This document shows, piece after piece, positions 24,617 through 33,909 of a stretch of 64,000 bases of DNA. The notes beneath the pieces are model-generated. The model searched no databases and was not told the origin of the DNA. It saw only the letters and a program-made list of their open reading frames with translations. How positions within the stretch are numbered: position 1 is the stretch's first letter; every line of letters starts with the position of its first letter. The position numbers and the translations under genes are program-made. Source of the DNA: CAZWCX01 sp964632945 (GTDB lineage Bacteria > Planctomycetota > MHYJ01 > WSZJ01 > CAZWCX01); assembly GCA_964632945.1 (NCBI GenBank), contig CAZWCX010000016.1, positions 14,117-78,116 on the forward strand, read 5' to 3'.

Positions 24617-27028
24617 ATGGACGGGTGGACGGGAAGGGTGCGGCTCTGGGGAGGCGCCCATCCGCGGGCGAGACGGGCCCTCCTCGGCGTAGCGGCGGGG
24701 TGTTTCCTCGTCGCCGTCGTCGGGGGCGCGCTCCATCTGCTCTTCCCGTACCCGGTCGAGCGGCTTGCGCTCGACCGCTCCCCCACCATTCGCGACCGGA
24801 ACGGGGAGCCGTTGCGGCGAATGCTCGCGCCCGGGCAAGTCTGGCGGCTCGTGCGACCGCTGGACCGGATCCACCCGGCGCTGATCGAAGCCACGATCGC
24901 GGCCGAAGACCGCCGTTTCCGGTCTCACGGAGGCGTCGATCTTTTCGCGGTGGCCCGCGCCCTCTGGCTCAATTTGAGCCACGGGCGCACGGTTTCGGGC
25001 GCGTCCACGATCACGATGCAGCTCGCGCGCATGGTCGAGCCGCGGCCGCGTACGATTTGGGGCAAGCTCCAGCAGGCGTTCCGCGCGCTGCAGTTGGAAC
25101 GACTGCTGACCAAGGACGAGATTCTCTACCAGTATCTGAATCGCGCTCCCTATGGTGGAAACCTGAGCGGCGTCGAGGCGGCGGCGCGGGCCTACTTCGG
25201 CAGACCGGCCGCGGAGTTGTCGTTGGCGGAGGCGGCGCTGGTGGCGGGGCTCCCCCAGGCCCCGTCGCGGTTGCGTCCGGACCGCCATCCGGACCGGGCC
25301 CGCGCGCGGCGGGGGTACGTCCTCGACCGGTTGCTCGAGCAGGGGAAGATTACGGACGAGGAACATGCCCGGGCCGTCCAGGCGCCCGTCGAAGTGCGCC
25401 GTCGCCCCTTCGAGTGGGTCGCGCGGCATTTCACGGTTCGCTTCGACGTCGATTCGGCCGATTCCGCGGAAACCGACCTGCGCACCACGCTCGACCTGCG
25501 GATCCAGCAGGTCGTCGAAGACCGTCTCGCCGTTCACGTCGACCGTCTCGCCGCCGCCGGCATCACGAACGGCGCCGCCGTGGTGATCGAGAACGCCACG
25601 GGCGCGATCCGCGCCCTGGTCGGATCCGTCCGTTGGCGGGAGCCCGACCTGGCCCTGGGACGCTCGCCGGTCGAGCCGGACGACCACGAGGTGGACGGCA
25701 CGCGCGCGCGGCGCGCCCCGGGATCGACCTTGAAGCCGTTGCTCTACGCCGCCGCACTCGACTCCGGAACCCTCTCCCCCGCGGAGGTCCTGCTCGACGT
25801 CCCGGTTTCGTATCGGGACTACGTGCCCGAAAACATGGATGGCGAGTGCCGCGGGCCGGTTCGCCTCGAGGACGCGCTGGTCCAATCGCTCAACCTGCCG
25901 GCCGTGCGGATCCTGGCCGCGCTGGGCCCGGAGCGGTTTCTGGTCGTGCTCCGGGAGCTTGGATTCTCCACCCTCGGATCGTCCGCCGCCCGCTATGGAC
26001 TGGGACTTGCGCTGGGCGGATGTGAAGTCACGCTGCTCGATCTGACCCATGCCTACTCGGCATTGGCGCGCGGGGGATCGCTGACCCCGTTGCGCTGGCG
26101 CGTGACCGACGACGCGCCGGGGGGTGGGGCGGTCGGGCGGAAACCGTGGCCGGTCTTCACTCCGGAAGCGGCGTTCGTGATCACGCGCATCCTGCAGGAC
26201 CGCACGCGCCTCGGCCTGGCGGCGGACGGGCTGCGCGCCGGACCCGGGGCGCGGGTTGCCTGGAAGACCGGGACCTCGCACGGCCACCGCGACGCCTGGT
26301 GCGTGGGGTATGATCCGCAGTTCACGGTCGGGGTGTGGCTGGGAAACTCCACGGGACGGGCTTCGGCGGGGCTGGTGGCGATCGAGGCGGCGGCGCCGGC
26401 GATGCACGACGTCTTCGCCGCGATCGGCGCCCGCGTGCCGGAAGATTGGCCGGCTGCACCCGCGGGACTGGTGGAAGGCCGGGTCTGCGCGCGCTCCGGG
26501 ATGCCGCCGGGGCCTCACTGCGGACCGGTGGAAACGGCCTGGTCGATCCGTGGGCGATCCCCGGAGAATCCGTGCCGGATTCACCGGGCCGGCGGCGTGG
26601 AGCGATGGCCCGAGGACGTCGACGCCTGGCTGCGCGAGCGCGGATGGCACCCGACTGCGGAGGCTTCCACCGCGGGCACGGCCATCCCCTCCCCCCCGTC
26701 CGCGTCGCCCGCGCCGGATCCGCTTGCGACGGAGGGTCCACGCTTGGGTGCGCCGCCCCCCCGGGGCGCCGCTCCGCGCATCCTCTCCCCGCGCAACGGC
26801 GAGCGATTCGTCCTCCTCGCGGGCGCGCCGGAGGCGTCGCGCCTGACCTTGCGCGCGCGCGCCGCGCCGGATGCCGGCACCCTGCACTGGTTCGTCGACG
26901 GCGAGCGCATCGCAACCGCGGCGCCGGGAGATCCCGTGATCTGGACCCTGACGCCGGGTACCCACCGGCTGGCTGTGGTCGACGCCCACGGCCGCTCCGA
27001 CAGCGTCACGATTGCGATCGCGCCGTAG
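24617..27028 (+). CDS. pbpC: Penicillin-binding protein 1C
   Basis: 803 residues. A short cytoplasmic tail and one membrane helix (~22-42) lead into a GT51 glycosyltransferase domain with EDRRFRSHGGVD (catalytic E97) and the GASTITMQLARM motif. The transpeptidase domain has SxxK at S370-K373 (PGSTLKP), SLN (VQSLNLPAVR) and KTGTS at 550-554. The C-terminal ~120 residues are the BiPBP_C domain found in PBP1C. It polymerises and cross-links glycan in the periplasm. It follows the A2M gene by 30 bases, the conserved yfhM-pbpC arrangement. Confidence 0.96.
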   Translation: MDGWTGRVRLWGGAHPRARRALLGVAAGCFLVAVVGGALHLLFPYPVERLALDRSPTIRDRNGEPLRRMLAPGQVWRLVRPLDRIHPALIEATIAAEDRRFRSHGGVDLFAVARALWLNLSHGRTVSGASTITMQLARMVEPRPRTIWGKLQQAFRALQLERLLTKDEILYQYLNRAPYGGNLSGVEAAARAYFGRPAAELSLAEAALVAGLPQAPSRLRPDRHPDRARARRGYVLDRLLEQGKITDEEHARAVQAPVEVRRRPFEWVARHFTVRFDVDSADSAETDLRTTLDLRIQQVVEDRLAVHVDRLAAAGITNGAAVVIENATGAIRALVGSVRWREPDLALGRSPVEPDDHEVDGTRARRAPGSTLKPLLYAAALDSGTLSPAEVLLDVPVSYRDYVPENMDGECRGPVRLEDALVQSLNLPAVRILAALGPERFLVVLRELGFSTLGSSAARYGLGLALGGCEVTLLDLTHAYSALARGGSLTPLRWRVTDDAPGGGAVGRKPWPVFTPEAAFVITRILQDRTRLGLAADGLRAGPGARVAWKTGTSHGHRDAWCVGYDPQFTVGVWLGNSTGRASAGLVAIEAAAPAMHDVFAAIGARVPEDWPAAPAGLVEGRVCARSGMPPGPHCGPVETAWSIRGRSPENPCRIHRAGGVERWPEDVDAWLRERGWHPTAEASTAGTAIPSPPSASPAPDPLATEGPRLGAPPPRGAAPRILSPRNGERFVLLAGAPEASRLTLRARAAPDAGTLHWFVDGERIATAAPGDPVIWTLTPGTHRLAVVDAHGRSDSVTIAIAP

Positions 27029-27049
27029 CCCCCGTGCCGGGATCTCCCC

Positions 27050-28519
27050 ATGTCCCCGACCGACCCCGCTCCCACGGCCTCCCCCGCCGGTCCCGCGGAG
27101 CCGGCCGGCGCAGGCTGGTGGGCCTGGACGGGGCGGATCGCCGGACCGCTGGCGCTCCTGTTCTTCCTGTTCGCCCCACTGCCGCTCTCCGATACCGCGG
27201 CTCGGGCCGCCGGGATCGCCGCATGGATGGCGATCTGGTGGGTGACCGAGGCCGTCTCCATCTATCGGACCTCCCTCCTGCCGATCGTCCTCTTCCCCGC
27301 CTTTGGAGTGTTCGGCGCGGACTGGACCCGGAACGTCGAACGCACCCTGCGCCCGTACGTGGATGACTACATCTGGCTCTTCTTCGGCGGCATGTGCATC
27401 GCGGCCGCGATGGAGAAGTGGAACCTGCACCGCCGCATCGCCCTGCACATCCTCCGGCTCGTCGGCGCGGAGGGTGACCGCCTCCTGCTCGGCTTCCTCA
27501 TCGCCTCGGCCGCCATCTCGTTCTGGATCTCGAATACCGCGACCGCGGTCATGATGCTGCCCATCGGCATGGCGGTGCTCGCCCAACTCGAAGCCGACGC
27601 CGGCGGACACCGCCGGGTCGGCCTGGGGGCGGCGATCATGCTCAGCATCGCGTACGGAGCGAATGTCGGCGGCATCGGAACCAAGATCGGCACTGCCCCC
27701 AATGCGATCTTCTGCGGGTACGCGGCCGATCGTCTGGGACACGACATCTCCTTCCTGGGTTGGAGCGCCATCGGCGTCCCGTTCGTGCTGCTCTTCCTTC
27801 CGGTCATCTGGTGGGTCCTGCGCTTCGTATCGCGGGAAGACGTGCGCGGCGTGACCCGCGGCCGCGAAACGGTCGCCAGCGAGCTGGCGAGGCTGGGACC
27901 GACCCGCCGGACGGAGTGGCTCGTGCTTGCCGTCTTCGCGGTGGCCGCCGGTCTCTGGATTGCCGGTCAGCCCGCCAGCAAGGCCCTCGGGCTCAAGAGC
28001 AGCCGGTTCGAAGCCTTCGTCTCGCTCGGCGCGGCGGGCCTTCTCATCGCCCTGCGATTGCTCGATTTCGCCGCCTTTCGCCGGGTTCCGTGGAGCACCC
28101 TGCTGCTTCTCGGCGGGGCGTTTTCCATGGCCGCCGGCATCGAGGGAAGCGGCCTGTCCGCCGCCATGGGCGAGAGCCTGTCGGTGGTCTCGTCGCTCTC
28201 CCCGATGGGGCAGATTTTCGCCACCGCCTTCCTCACGGTGGCCGCATCCGCGGTCGCGTCCAACGTCGCCACCATCACGGTGATGCTCCCCATCCTCCAT
28301 TCCGTCACGGGCGGATCGATCCCCGTTCTCGCCGCCGCCACCGTGGCCTCCTCTTGCGACTTCGCCCTCCCCGCCGGCACGCCACCCAACGCCATCGTCT
28401 TCGGCAGCGGCTACCTGACCGTCCCGCGCATGGCGCGCGTCGGCTTCGTCCTCGACCTCCTGGCCGCCCTCGTCATCGGACTCTGGTTCTGGCTCGGAGT
28501 GCGCCTGTGGATCCGCTGA
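27050..28519 (+). CDS. DASS family (SLC13-type) anion:sodium symporter
   Basis: 489 residues and about 11-12 membrane helices. Both SNT-type hairpin motifs of the family are present: WISNTATAVMMLPIG (SNT at 161-163) and the second repeat SSCDFALPAGTPPNAIVFG near the C-terminus. WWVTEAVSIYRTSLLPI is the family's N-terminal signature. Relatives import di- or tricarboxylates, or sulfate, with sodium. It follows pbpC by 21 bases and overlaps the next gene by 13 bases. Substrate cannot be decided from sequence. Confidence 0.92.
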   Translation: MSPTDPAPTASPAGPAEPAGAGWWAWTGRIAGPLALLFFLFAPLPLSDTAARAAGIAAWMAIWWVTEAVSIYRTSLLPIVLFPAFGVFGADWTRNVERTLRPYVDDYIWLFFGGMCIAAAMEKWNLHRRIALHILRLVGAEGDRLLLGFLIASAAISFWISNTATAVMMLPIGMAVLAQLEADAGGHRRVGLGAAIMLSIAYGANVGGIGTKIGTAPNAIFCGYAADRLGHDISFLGWSAIGVPFVLLFLPVIWWVLRFVSREDVRGVTRGRETVASELARLGPTRRTEWLVLAVFAVAAGLWIAGQPASKALGLKSSRFEAFVSLGAAGLLIALRLLDFAAFRRVPWSTLLLLGGAFSMAAGIEGSGLSAAMGESLSVVSSLSPMGQIFATAFLTVAASAVASNVATITVMLPILHSVTGGSIPVLAAATVASSCDFALPAGTPPNAIVFGSGYLTVPRMARVGFVLDLLAALVIGLWFWLGVRLWIR

Positions 28520-29532
28520 CCCCGGCGGGGGCATCCAGGCCGCCCCGCGACCTCGACCTCCTGCCCAAGGCCGAACTCCACCTCCACCTCGAGGGTGCGG
28601 TGCGCTGGGCCACCGCGCGCGAATTCGTGCGCGCGGCCGGACTCCCCGATCTTCCCGAGTCCCCCTTCTTCGCGGCGCCGGATTACCGCTTCCCGGACTT
28701 CGAGTCGTTCCTGGGCGGGTTTCGTGCGTACATGATCCCGACGTTCACCCGTCCGGAACGGTACCGGCGCGTCGCGCGCGAGCTGGCCGAGGATCTCGCC
28801 CGTCAGCAGGTGCGCTACGCGGAAGTCAACTTCGCCCCCGGACTCGCCCGCCTCGCAGGGCTCACCGTCGCCGCAGCGGCCGGCGCCCTGCACGAAGGAT
28901 TCGCGGCCGTCCCTCGAGCCCCCGCGCTCGCCCTGGTCGCCGGATTCTCGCGCGACAAGGGTCCGGACCACGCGCTCGAGGTCGGTCGGGAGGCCCTCGA
29001 GGTTCCCGCCATCATGGCCATCGATCTCCACGGGGCGGAGGAGTCCGCCTGGCCCCCCTCGCGATTTCGCGCGCTCTTCGATCTCGCGCGCGACCGCGGC
29101 CGGTTGCTCAAGGCGCACGCCGGTGAATTCGGGGGGCCGGAGTCGATCGCGGACGCGCTCTCGGTCGGGGTTGCCCGGCTCGGGCATGCCCTCGCCCTCC
29201 CCCACGATCCGTCGCTTGCGGACGAAACGCGCCGCCGCCAGGTCGTCCTCGAAATGTGCCCCACCAGCAACCTCCGGCTGCGTCGCATCGACCGGATCGC
29301 CGATCATCCCCTCCCCGCGCTTCTGGCCGCGGGTCACCGCGTCACGGTGAATTCCGACGATCCGCTCCTCTTCGATACCACGTTGACCGCCGAACTCGAA
29401 CGCCTGCGCAACGACCTTCAACTGTCCGATGCGGATCTTGCCGCCTTGCAACGCCACGCCTTCTCGGCCGCCCTCGCGACCCCCGACGAGCGACATCGCT
29501 GGCTCGCCGAACTGGATGGCTGGATCGCGTAA
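28507..29532 (+). CDS. Adenosine deaminase family protein
   Basis: 341 residues from GTG 28507, which overlaps the transporter stop; no better start lies nearer the conserved N-terminus. The metal and catalytic residues are there: ELHLHLEGA (H25, H27), HAGEFGG (H204, E207), LGHALALP and NSDDPLLF. The family removes ammonia from adenosine; close relatives act on adenine or on 6-amino-6-deoxyfutalosine of the menaquinone pathway, and the sequence alone does not tell them apart. Cytoplasmic. Confidence 0.9.
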   Translation: MDPLTPAGASRPPRDLDLLPKAELHLHLEGAVRWATAREFVRAAGLPDLPESPFFAAPDYRFPDFESFLGGFRAYMIPTFTRPERYRRVARELAEDLARQQVRYAEVNFAPGLARLAGLTVAAAAGALHEGFAAVPRAPALALVAGFSRDKGPDHALEVGREALEVPAIMAIDLHGAEESAWPPSRFRALFDLARDRGRLLKAHAGEFGGPESIADALSVGVARLGHALALPHDPSLADETRRRQVVLEMCPTSNLRLRRIDRIADHPLPALLAAGHRVTVNSDDPLLFDTTLTAELERLRNDLQLSDADLAALQRHAFSAALATPDERHRWLAELDGWIA

Positions 29533-29756
29533 GTCGCCCGCACGCCGCGAAGTTCCGATGCGCCGCATCCCGCGCCGTCGCCGCACCCTCGAACCCGATC
29601 CGACGCCGCGCGGACAGAACCGGTCGCCCGCTGTGGCATCGAGATCGCCGGCGCGAGAGGAGCCCCGCGGCGGAGGCCGTCCTCCGGATCGGTCCTGCCC
29701 GCACACCCGTTTCGGCGCGCTGAACCGGGGGCGAGGCGCGCGAGACTGCGTTTCGA

Positions 29757-29786
29757 TTGACAGTCTCGGCGTTCGCAGGCTACGAT
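29757..29786 (+). promoter_or_regulatory. Promoter for the P-loop/DRTGG gene
   Basis: TTGACA (29757-29762), 18 bases, TACGAT (29781-29786), about 45 bases before ATG 29833. The rest of the 300-base gap 29533-29832 shows no gene. Confidence 0.6.
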
Positions 29787-29832
29787 CCCGCCGACCTTTA
29801 CGTCACGTTGCCCGCGCGGGAGGACTTCCCCC

Positions 29833-30927
29833 ATGTCGCAAAACCTGTTCGTCACCGCCACCCGCCCCAACGCCGGAAAAACCGCCGTCACGATCGGATT
29901 GACGGCCGCCCTCGTCAAGACGGTCAAGCGCATCGGCTTCATCAAGCCGATCGGGCAGGCCGACCGCGGCGCGGGACGCCATCGCGTCGACGAGGACACG
30001 CTTCTGGTCGAAAAAGCGTGCCGCGTTCACTGCAACATCGGCGACATGAACCCGATCGTGATCGAGTCGGGTTTCCCGCTGTCGTTCCTCAATCCGTCCG
30101 TGCTCGAGACGCATATTGCGAACCTGCAGGCGTCCTTCAACCGCATTGCGGAGGGGAAGGAGATCGTCGTCCTGGAGGGCTCCGGACACGCGGCGCTCGG
30201 CGCCTCCTTCGGCCTCTCCAACGCCTTCGTCGCGAAGCTCTTCGATGCCAAGGTGCTCCTGGTATCCTCCGGCGGAATCGGCTATCCGGTGGACGAAATC
30301 CTGCTCTCCAAGCACTACTTCGAAAAGGAAGGCGTCTCCCTCCTCGGCGTCATCATCAACAAAGTTTCGGACGAGGACTGGGAAAGCGTCCAGACCATCA
30401 CGAAGACGATCCTCGAAGACCATGGCGTTCGCTTCCTCGGGGCGATTCCGTACAAGCGCGACCTGTACCGACCGACCCTGATGCAAGTGCTCGAGGCCCT
30501 GCGCGGAGAACTCATTCACGGCGACAAGCAGCTCTCCAACGCGATCGGTCACATCAGCGTCGGCGCCATGACGGTATCGAACGCGATCGGCCGCCTGGCC
30601 GGCCCGACGCTGCTCATCGTCCCCGGCGATCGCGACGATCTCATCCTGGCCGCATTGGCGGCGAAGAGCGCCGGCTGGGGAAACTTCTCCCTGACCGGAA
30701 TCGTGCTGACGGGGAACCTGCACCCCACGCCACTGGTCACCGAGCTGATCAAGAAAGCCGATGTCGCCACCATCCTGGTGGAGCCCAACAGCTACGAGAC
30801 CGCCGCCAAGCTCAACAGCCTCGAGGTCAAGATCTCGCCCTGGGATCGGGATAAGATCGACACCATCGTGCAGAATTTCGCCGAACACGTGGATGTGGAC
30901 CGGCTGACCAAGCTCATCCAGGCCTAG
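29833..30927 (+). CDS. Dethiobiotin-synthetase-like P-loop protein with DRTGG domain (Pta N-terminal-like)
   Basis: 364 residues. The N-terminal AAA_26/BioD-like domain has the P-loop TRPNAGKTA (10-18), and VVLEGSGHAALGASFGLSNA and GVIINKV follow as in the N-terminal half of large phosphotransacetylases. Residues ~215-330 are a DRTGG domain (GAMTVSNAIGRLAGPTLLIVPGDRDDLI). There is no phosphotransacetylase catalytic domain, so this is a stand-alone regulatory module; such proteins are thought to bind nucleotides. Its stop codon TAG lies inside the CTAG that starts a repeat. Confidence 0.85.
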   Translation: MSQNLFVTATRPNAGKTAVTIGLTAALVKTVKRIGFIKPIGQADRGAGRHRVDEDTLLVEKACRVHCNIGDMNPIVIESGFPLSFLNPSVLETHIANLQASFNRIAEGKEIVVLEGSGHAALGASFGLSNAFVAKLFDAKVLLVSSGGIGYPVDEILLSKHYFEKEGVSLLGVIINKVSDEDWESVQTITKTILEDHGVRFLGAIPYKRDLYRPTLMQVLEALRGELIHGDKQLSNAIGHISVGAMTVSNAIGRLAGPTLLIVPGDRDDLILAALAAKSAGWGNFSLTGIVLTGNLHPTPLVTELIKKADVATILVEPNSYETAAKLNSLEVKISPWDRDKIDTIVQNFAEHVDVDRLTKLIQA

Positions 30928-31067
30928 CGCGGATGACTCAGGAAGCCGCGTCCGCGGCTTCGTGACGAATCCGCCCGCGGGCTCCTGGGCGCATCAGCAG
31001 CCAGGACCGGCGGGCGGAGCAGGATTGTTTGCGAACAGCGCAGCGGTTCGTGAATAATCCGGGCTCG
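30924..31067. repeat. CTAG-bounded repeat, family 2, copy B (internally deleted)
   Basis: Starts CTAGCGCGGATGACTC and shares with copy A the stretches GCGGCTTCGTGA, GAATCCGCCCGCGGGCTCCTGG and GGAGCAGGATTGT. It lacks the middle of copy A, so it is about 70 bases shorter. The end GGGCTCG replaces CTAG and runs directly into a family 1 element. The left CTAG carries the stop codon of the preceding gene. Confidence 0.7.
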
Positions 31068-31192
31068 TGGGTCTGCCATCTTGAGATCCCGGGTTCGGCC
31101 GAGGCGATGTGCATCGCCGACGACGAGCGACGAAGCCCGGCGCGAACAGCGACCGGACCAACCCGGGAGATCGGGGTTGAAGCCCCACAAGG
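31064..31192. repeat. CTAG-type repeat, family 1, copy 3 (reverse orientation)
   Basis: Read on the minus strand it starts CTTGTGGGGCTTCAACC and continues GGTTGGTCCGGTCGCT and GGCGATGCACATCGCC, matching 7808-7975 but lacking about 40 bases near its middle. It abuts family 2 copy B. Confidence 0.7.
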
Positions 31193-31309
31193 TCGCGCGC
31201 CGGCCGGCTCGAGTCCGGCGAACTCACGCGCACGGCCGGGAGGGGCCGGGCATCCCGCGCGCGGAAGCGGAATCCCGCGGCGGGCCCGGCCGCCATTCGA
31301 GGTACCCGC

Positions 31310-32167
31310 ATGATCAAAGTTGCTCTCAGCGGTGCGTGCGGACGCATGGGGGCCCGCATCGCGGCTCTCCTCGCGGATGGCCACGACATGAAGCTCGCCG
31401 TCGCCATCGAACGGGAGGGTCATCCGGATCTCGGCAAGCCATACGGCCCGCTCGTGGGACTTCAGCGAATCAACCTCCCCCTGGTCGATCATCTCGACCA
31501 GTTTGTCCATGTGTTGATCGACTTCGCCTCCCCGGCGTCCACGCTGAAGCGCCTTGACGAGTGCGCAAAGCGCGGTTCCGCGATCGTCATCGGCACGACG
31601 GGACACTCCCCGGAGCAGTTGAAGCGAATCCGTGCCGCGGCCGCCAAGATCCCGGTCCTGCTCGCGCCCAACATGAGCATCGGCGTGAATCTCCTGTTTC
31701 GCATCGCCGCAGAGGTCGCACGCCGCCTCGGGGATTCGTACGACATCGAAATCGTCGAAGCCCATCATCGCTTCAAGAAGGATTCCCCGAGTGGAACCGC
31801 CTTGAGACTGGCACAGGGAATCGCGGAGGCCTTGGGGCGGGATTTGAACAAGGTCGCGGCCCACGGGCGTGCGCAGGGTCACCACGAGCGGCCGTCGCAG
31901 GAGATCGGCATCCACGCCGTGCGCGCGGGCGACATCATCGGCGAGCATACGGTGCTCTTCTCCAACCTCGGAGAGCGAATCGAGTTAACGCACCGAGCGC
32001 ATTCGCGCGACACCTTCGCCGGGGGCGCCGTTCGCGCCGCGCGCTTCCTCGCGTCCGCGAAACCCGGTAACTACAGCATAGATCAGGCTTTCGGACTGAC
32101 TGAGAATTCCCCGCCGACCGCGACATCGACGCGCCGCGGCCGCACCCCCCGGCGAATCGCGCGCTGA
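31310..32167 (+). CDS. dapB: 4-hydroxy-tetrahydrodipicolinate reductase
   Basis: 285 residues. The NAD(P)H-binding loop ALSGACGRMG (5-15), GTTGHS and APNMSIGVN are followed by the family signature EAHHRFKKDSPSGTA, with H152/H153 and the catalytic lysine. The enzyme reduces HTPA in the lysine/diaminopimelate pathway, supplying cell-wall DAP. The last ~22 residues are a Thr/Arg-rich tail beyond the normal end. GAGG lies about 9 bases before the ATG. It stands alone, with no other dap genes nearby. Confidence 0.95.
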   Translation: MIKVALSGACGRMGARIAALLADGHDMKLAVAIEREGHPDLGKPYGPLVGLQRINLPLVDHLDQFVHVLIDFASPASTLKRLDECAKRGSAIVIGTTGHSPEQLKRIRAAAAKIPVLLAPNMSIGVNLLFRIAAEVARRLGDSYDIEIVEAHHRFKKDSPSGTALRLAQGIAEALGRDLNKVAAHGRAQGHHERPSQEIGIHAVRAGDIIGEHTVLFSNLGERIELTHRAHSRDTFAGGAVRAARFLASAKPGNYSIDQAFGLTENSPPTATSTRRGRTPRRIAR

Positions 32168-32178
32168 GGGAATTTCTC

Positions 32179-32207
32179 TTGACAGGGCATCATGGTATGT
32201 TTTTAAT
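32179..32207 (+). promoter_or_regulatory. Promoter for the HU-sucC pair
   Basis: TTGACA (32179-32184), 17 bases, TTTAAT (32202-32207), in an AT-rich patch about 145 bases before the HU start. Confidence 0.55.
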
Positions 32208-32351
32208 TGCGAATGGTTTAGGGCGGGTGAGCTGTCCCGGGGCGGGATAGCGAATTCCCGTGCGTCCGGCGATCCCGAGGACGCTGGGAGACACCGCGGA
32301 AGCGAGTGCGCCGGCACCGTGCAGGCGGGGCGATTGAAGGGGAGGTCAGTC

Positions 32352-32639
32352 GTGACGAAGAAGGATATCGTCAAGACTCTGGCCGACAAGTTCGTCTTGT
32401 CTCAAGTCGATGCCAAGAAAGTGGTTCAGGGTACGTTCGATGCGATCATCGAGACCCTCGTCGAGAACGGCCGCATCGAACTGCGCAACTTCGGGGTCTT
32501 CGAGGTCAAGACCCGCAAGCCGCGCAAGGCCCGCAATCCGCGGACCGGTGAGGAAGTGTTCGTCCCCGAGAAGAAGGTGGTCACCTTCAAGCCGGGTCGT
32601 GTCATGGAAGCGAAGATCCGCGAAAAGATTGCGACATGA
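32352..32639 (+). CDS. HU/IHF family DNA-binding protein
   Basis: 95 residues from GTG 32352, with GGAGG 7 bases upstream; the upstream in-frame ATG 32319 has no ribosome site. It has the helical dimer body (MTKKDIVKTLADK), GRIELRNFGVFEV and the DNA-intercalating arm RNPRTGEEV. It bends and compacts DNA as a dimer. Its stop overlaps the sucC start (ATGA), an unusual coupling of a nucleoid protein with a TCA-cycle enzyme. Confidence 0.93.
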   Translation: MTKKDIVKTLADKFVLSQVDAKKVVQGTFDAIIETLVENGRIELRNFGVFEVKTRKPRKARNPRTGEEVFVPEKKVVTFKPGRVMEAKIREKIAT

Positions 32640-33799
32640 ACGTACACGAGTATCAAGCCAAGTCGCTGCTCAAGACCTTCCGCATTCCCGTCCCCACCGG
32701 CGCGTTGGCGACCACTCCCGACGAAGCGGCCGGCGCCTTTCGGCAGTTGGGCGTGCCGCGGGCGGCGGTGAAGGCCCAGATCCACGCCGGCGGTCGCGGC
32801 AAAGGGGGCGGCATCAAGGTCGTCTCCTCCGAGAGCGAAGCCCGCGGCGCGGCGGCTGCCATGCTCGGCAAGCCCCTGGTCACTCCCCAGACCGGTCCCC
32901 AGGGACGCATCGTCCAGCGCGTCTGGGTGGAGGAAGGGGTCGAGATTCTCAAGGAACTGTATGTCGGCATCGTCGTCGACCGGAAGGCCAACCGCCCGGT
33001 GATGATGGTGAGTTCGGAAGGCGGCATGGACATCGAAGAAGTCGCCGCCAAGATGCCGGACAAGATCCATCGCGCGGAGATCCATGGGTCGCTCGGCCTC
33101 GGCGACTACCAGGGGCGAAAACTGTGCGCCTTGCTCGGTCTTCCGCAGGAGCATCATCGCACCGCGACGGGCATCTTCACCGGCATCGCGCGCCTGTTCC
33201 TCGATCTCGACTGCTCGCTGGCGGAGATCAACCCGCTCGGGATCGTGAAGGGGCGGGGCGTGATGGCGCTCGACGCCAAACTCAATTTCGATGACCGCGC
33301 GCTCGACCGGCATCCGGATCTGCAGGCGCTTCACGACGCTGCCGAAGAGGATCCGAACGAGTTGGAGGCGAGCAAGGCGGGCCTCAGTTACGTGAGCATG
33401 GACGGGAACATCGGCTGCATGGTGAACGGCGCGGGGCTGGCCATGTCGACGATGGACATGATCAACTTCCACGGCGGATCGCCCGCGAACTTCCTCGATG
33501 TGGGCGGCGGCGCGACCAAGGAGCAGGTGACCAAGGCGTTCAAGCTGCTGCTGGCCAACCCGAAGGTGCGCGCGGTGCTGATCAACATCTTCGGCGGGAT
33601 CATGAAGTGCGACGTCATCGCCCAGGGCGTGATCGCCGCTGCGAAGGACCTGTCGCTGAAAGTGCCGCTGGTGGTGCGACTGGAAGGGACGAACGTGGAG
33701 GCGGGACGCAAACTGCTCGCCGAATCGGGGCTCAACCTGACGGCTGCGGCGGACATGGACGATGCCGCGCGCAAGGCGGTCGCGGCGGCCAAGGCCTGA
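32636..33799 (+). CDS. sucC: Succinate-CoA ligase, beta subunit
   Basis: 387 residues, full length. It has the ATP-grasp domain (MNVHEYQAKSLLKTF at the start, KAQIHAGGRGKGGGIKV, EINPLGIV) and the C-terminal CoA-ligase part (FLDVGGGATKEQV, NIFGGIMKCDVIA). With the alpha subunit it makes ATP or GTP from succinyl-CoA in the TCA cycle. It overlaps the HU gene by four bases. sucD, which normally follows, is absent: the next gene is an exported unknown 110 bases on. Confidence 0.96.
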   Translation: MNVHEYQAKSLLKTFRIPVPTGALATTPDEAAGAFRQLGVPRAAVKAQIHAGGRGKGGGIKVVSSESEARGAAAAMLGKPLVTPQTGPQGRIVQRVWVEEGVEILKELYVGIVVDRKANRPVMMVSSEGGMDIEEVAAKMPDKIHRAEIHGSLGLGDYQGRKLCALLGLPQEHHRTATGIFTGIARLFLDLDCSLAEINPLGIVKGRGVMALDAKLNFDDRALDRHPDLQALHDAAEEDPNELEASKAGLSYVSMDGNIGCMVNGAGLAMSTMDMINFHGGSPANFLDVGGGATKEQVTKAFKLLLANPKVRAVLINIFGGIMKCDVIAQGVIAAAKDLSLKVPLVVRLEGTNVEAGRKLLAESGLNLTAAADMDDAARKAVAAAKA

Positions 33800-33909
33800 T
33801 CCGCGGGACACGGCCGGACGAGGCACGGAGAGGGCGACTCTTCGTGCCTTTGTGCATTTCTCGCCCGTCGTGAGACCATCACCGGGGACGGATTCGAGGG
33901 GGACGAAGC

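Noticed and set aside
21812..28534. A 2240-codon open frame on the minus strand
   Set aside because: It lies antisense to A2M, PBP1C and DASS genes with clear motifs. In GC-rich DNA long antisense frames are common; its translation is Arg/Pro/Gly-rich without motifs.
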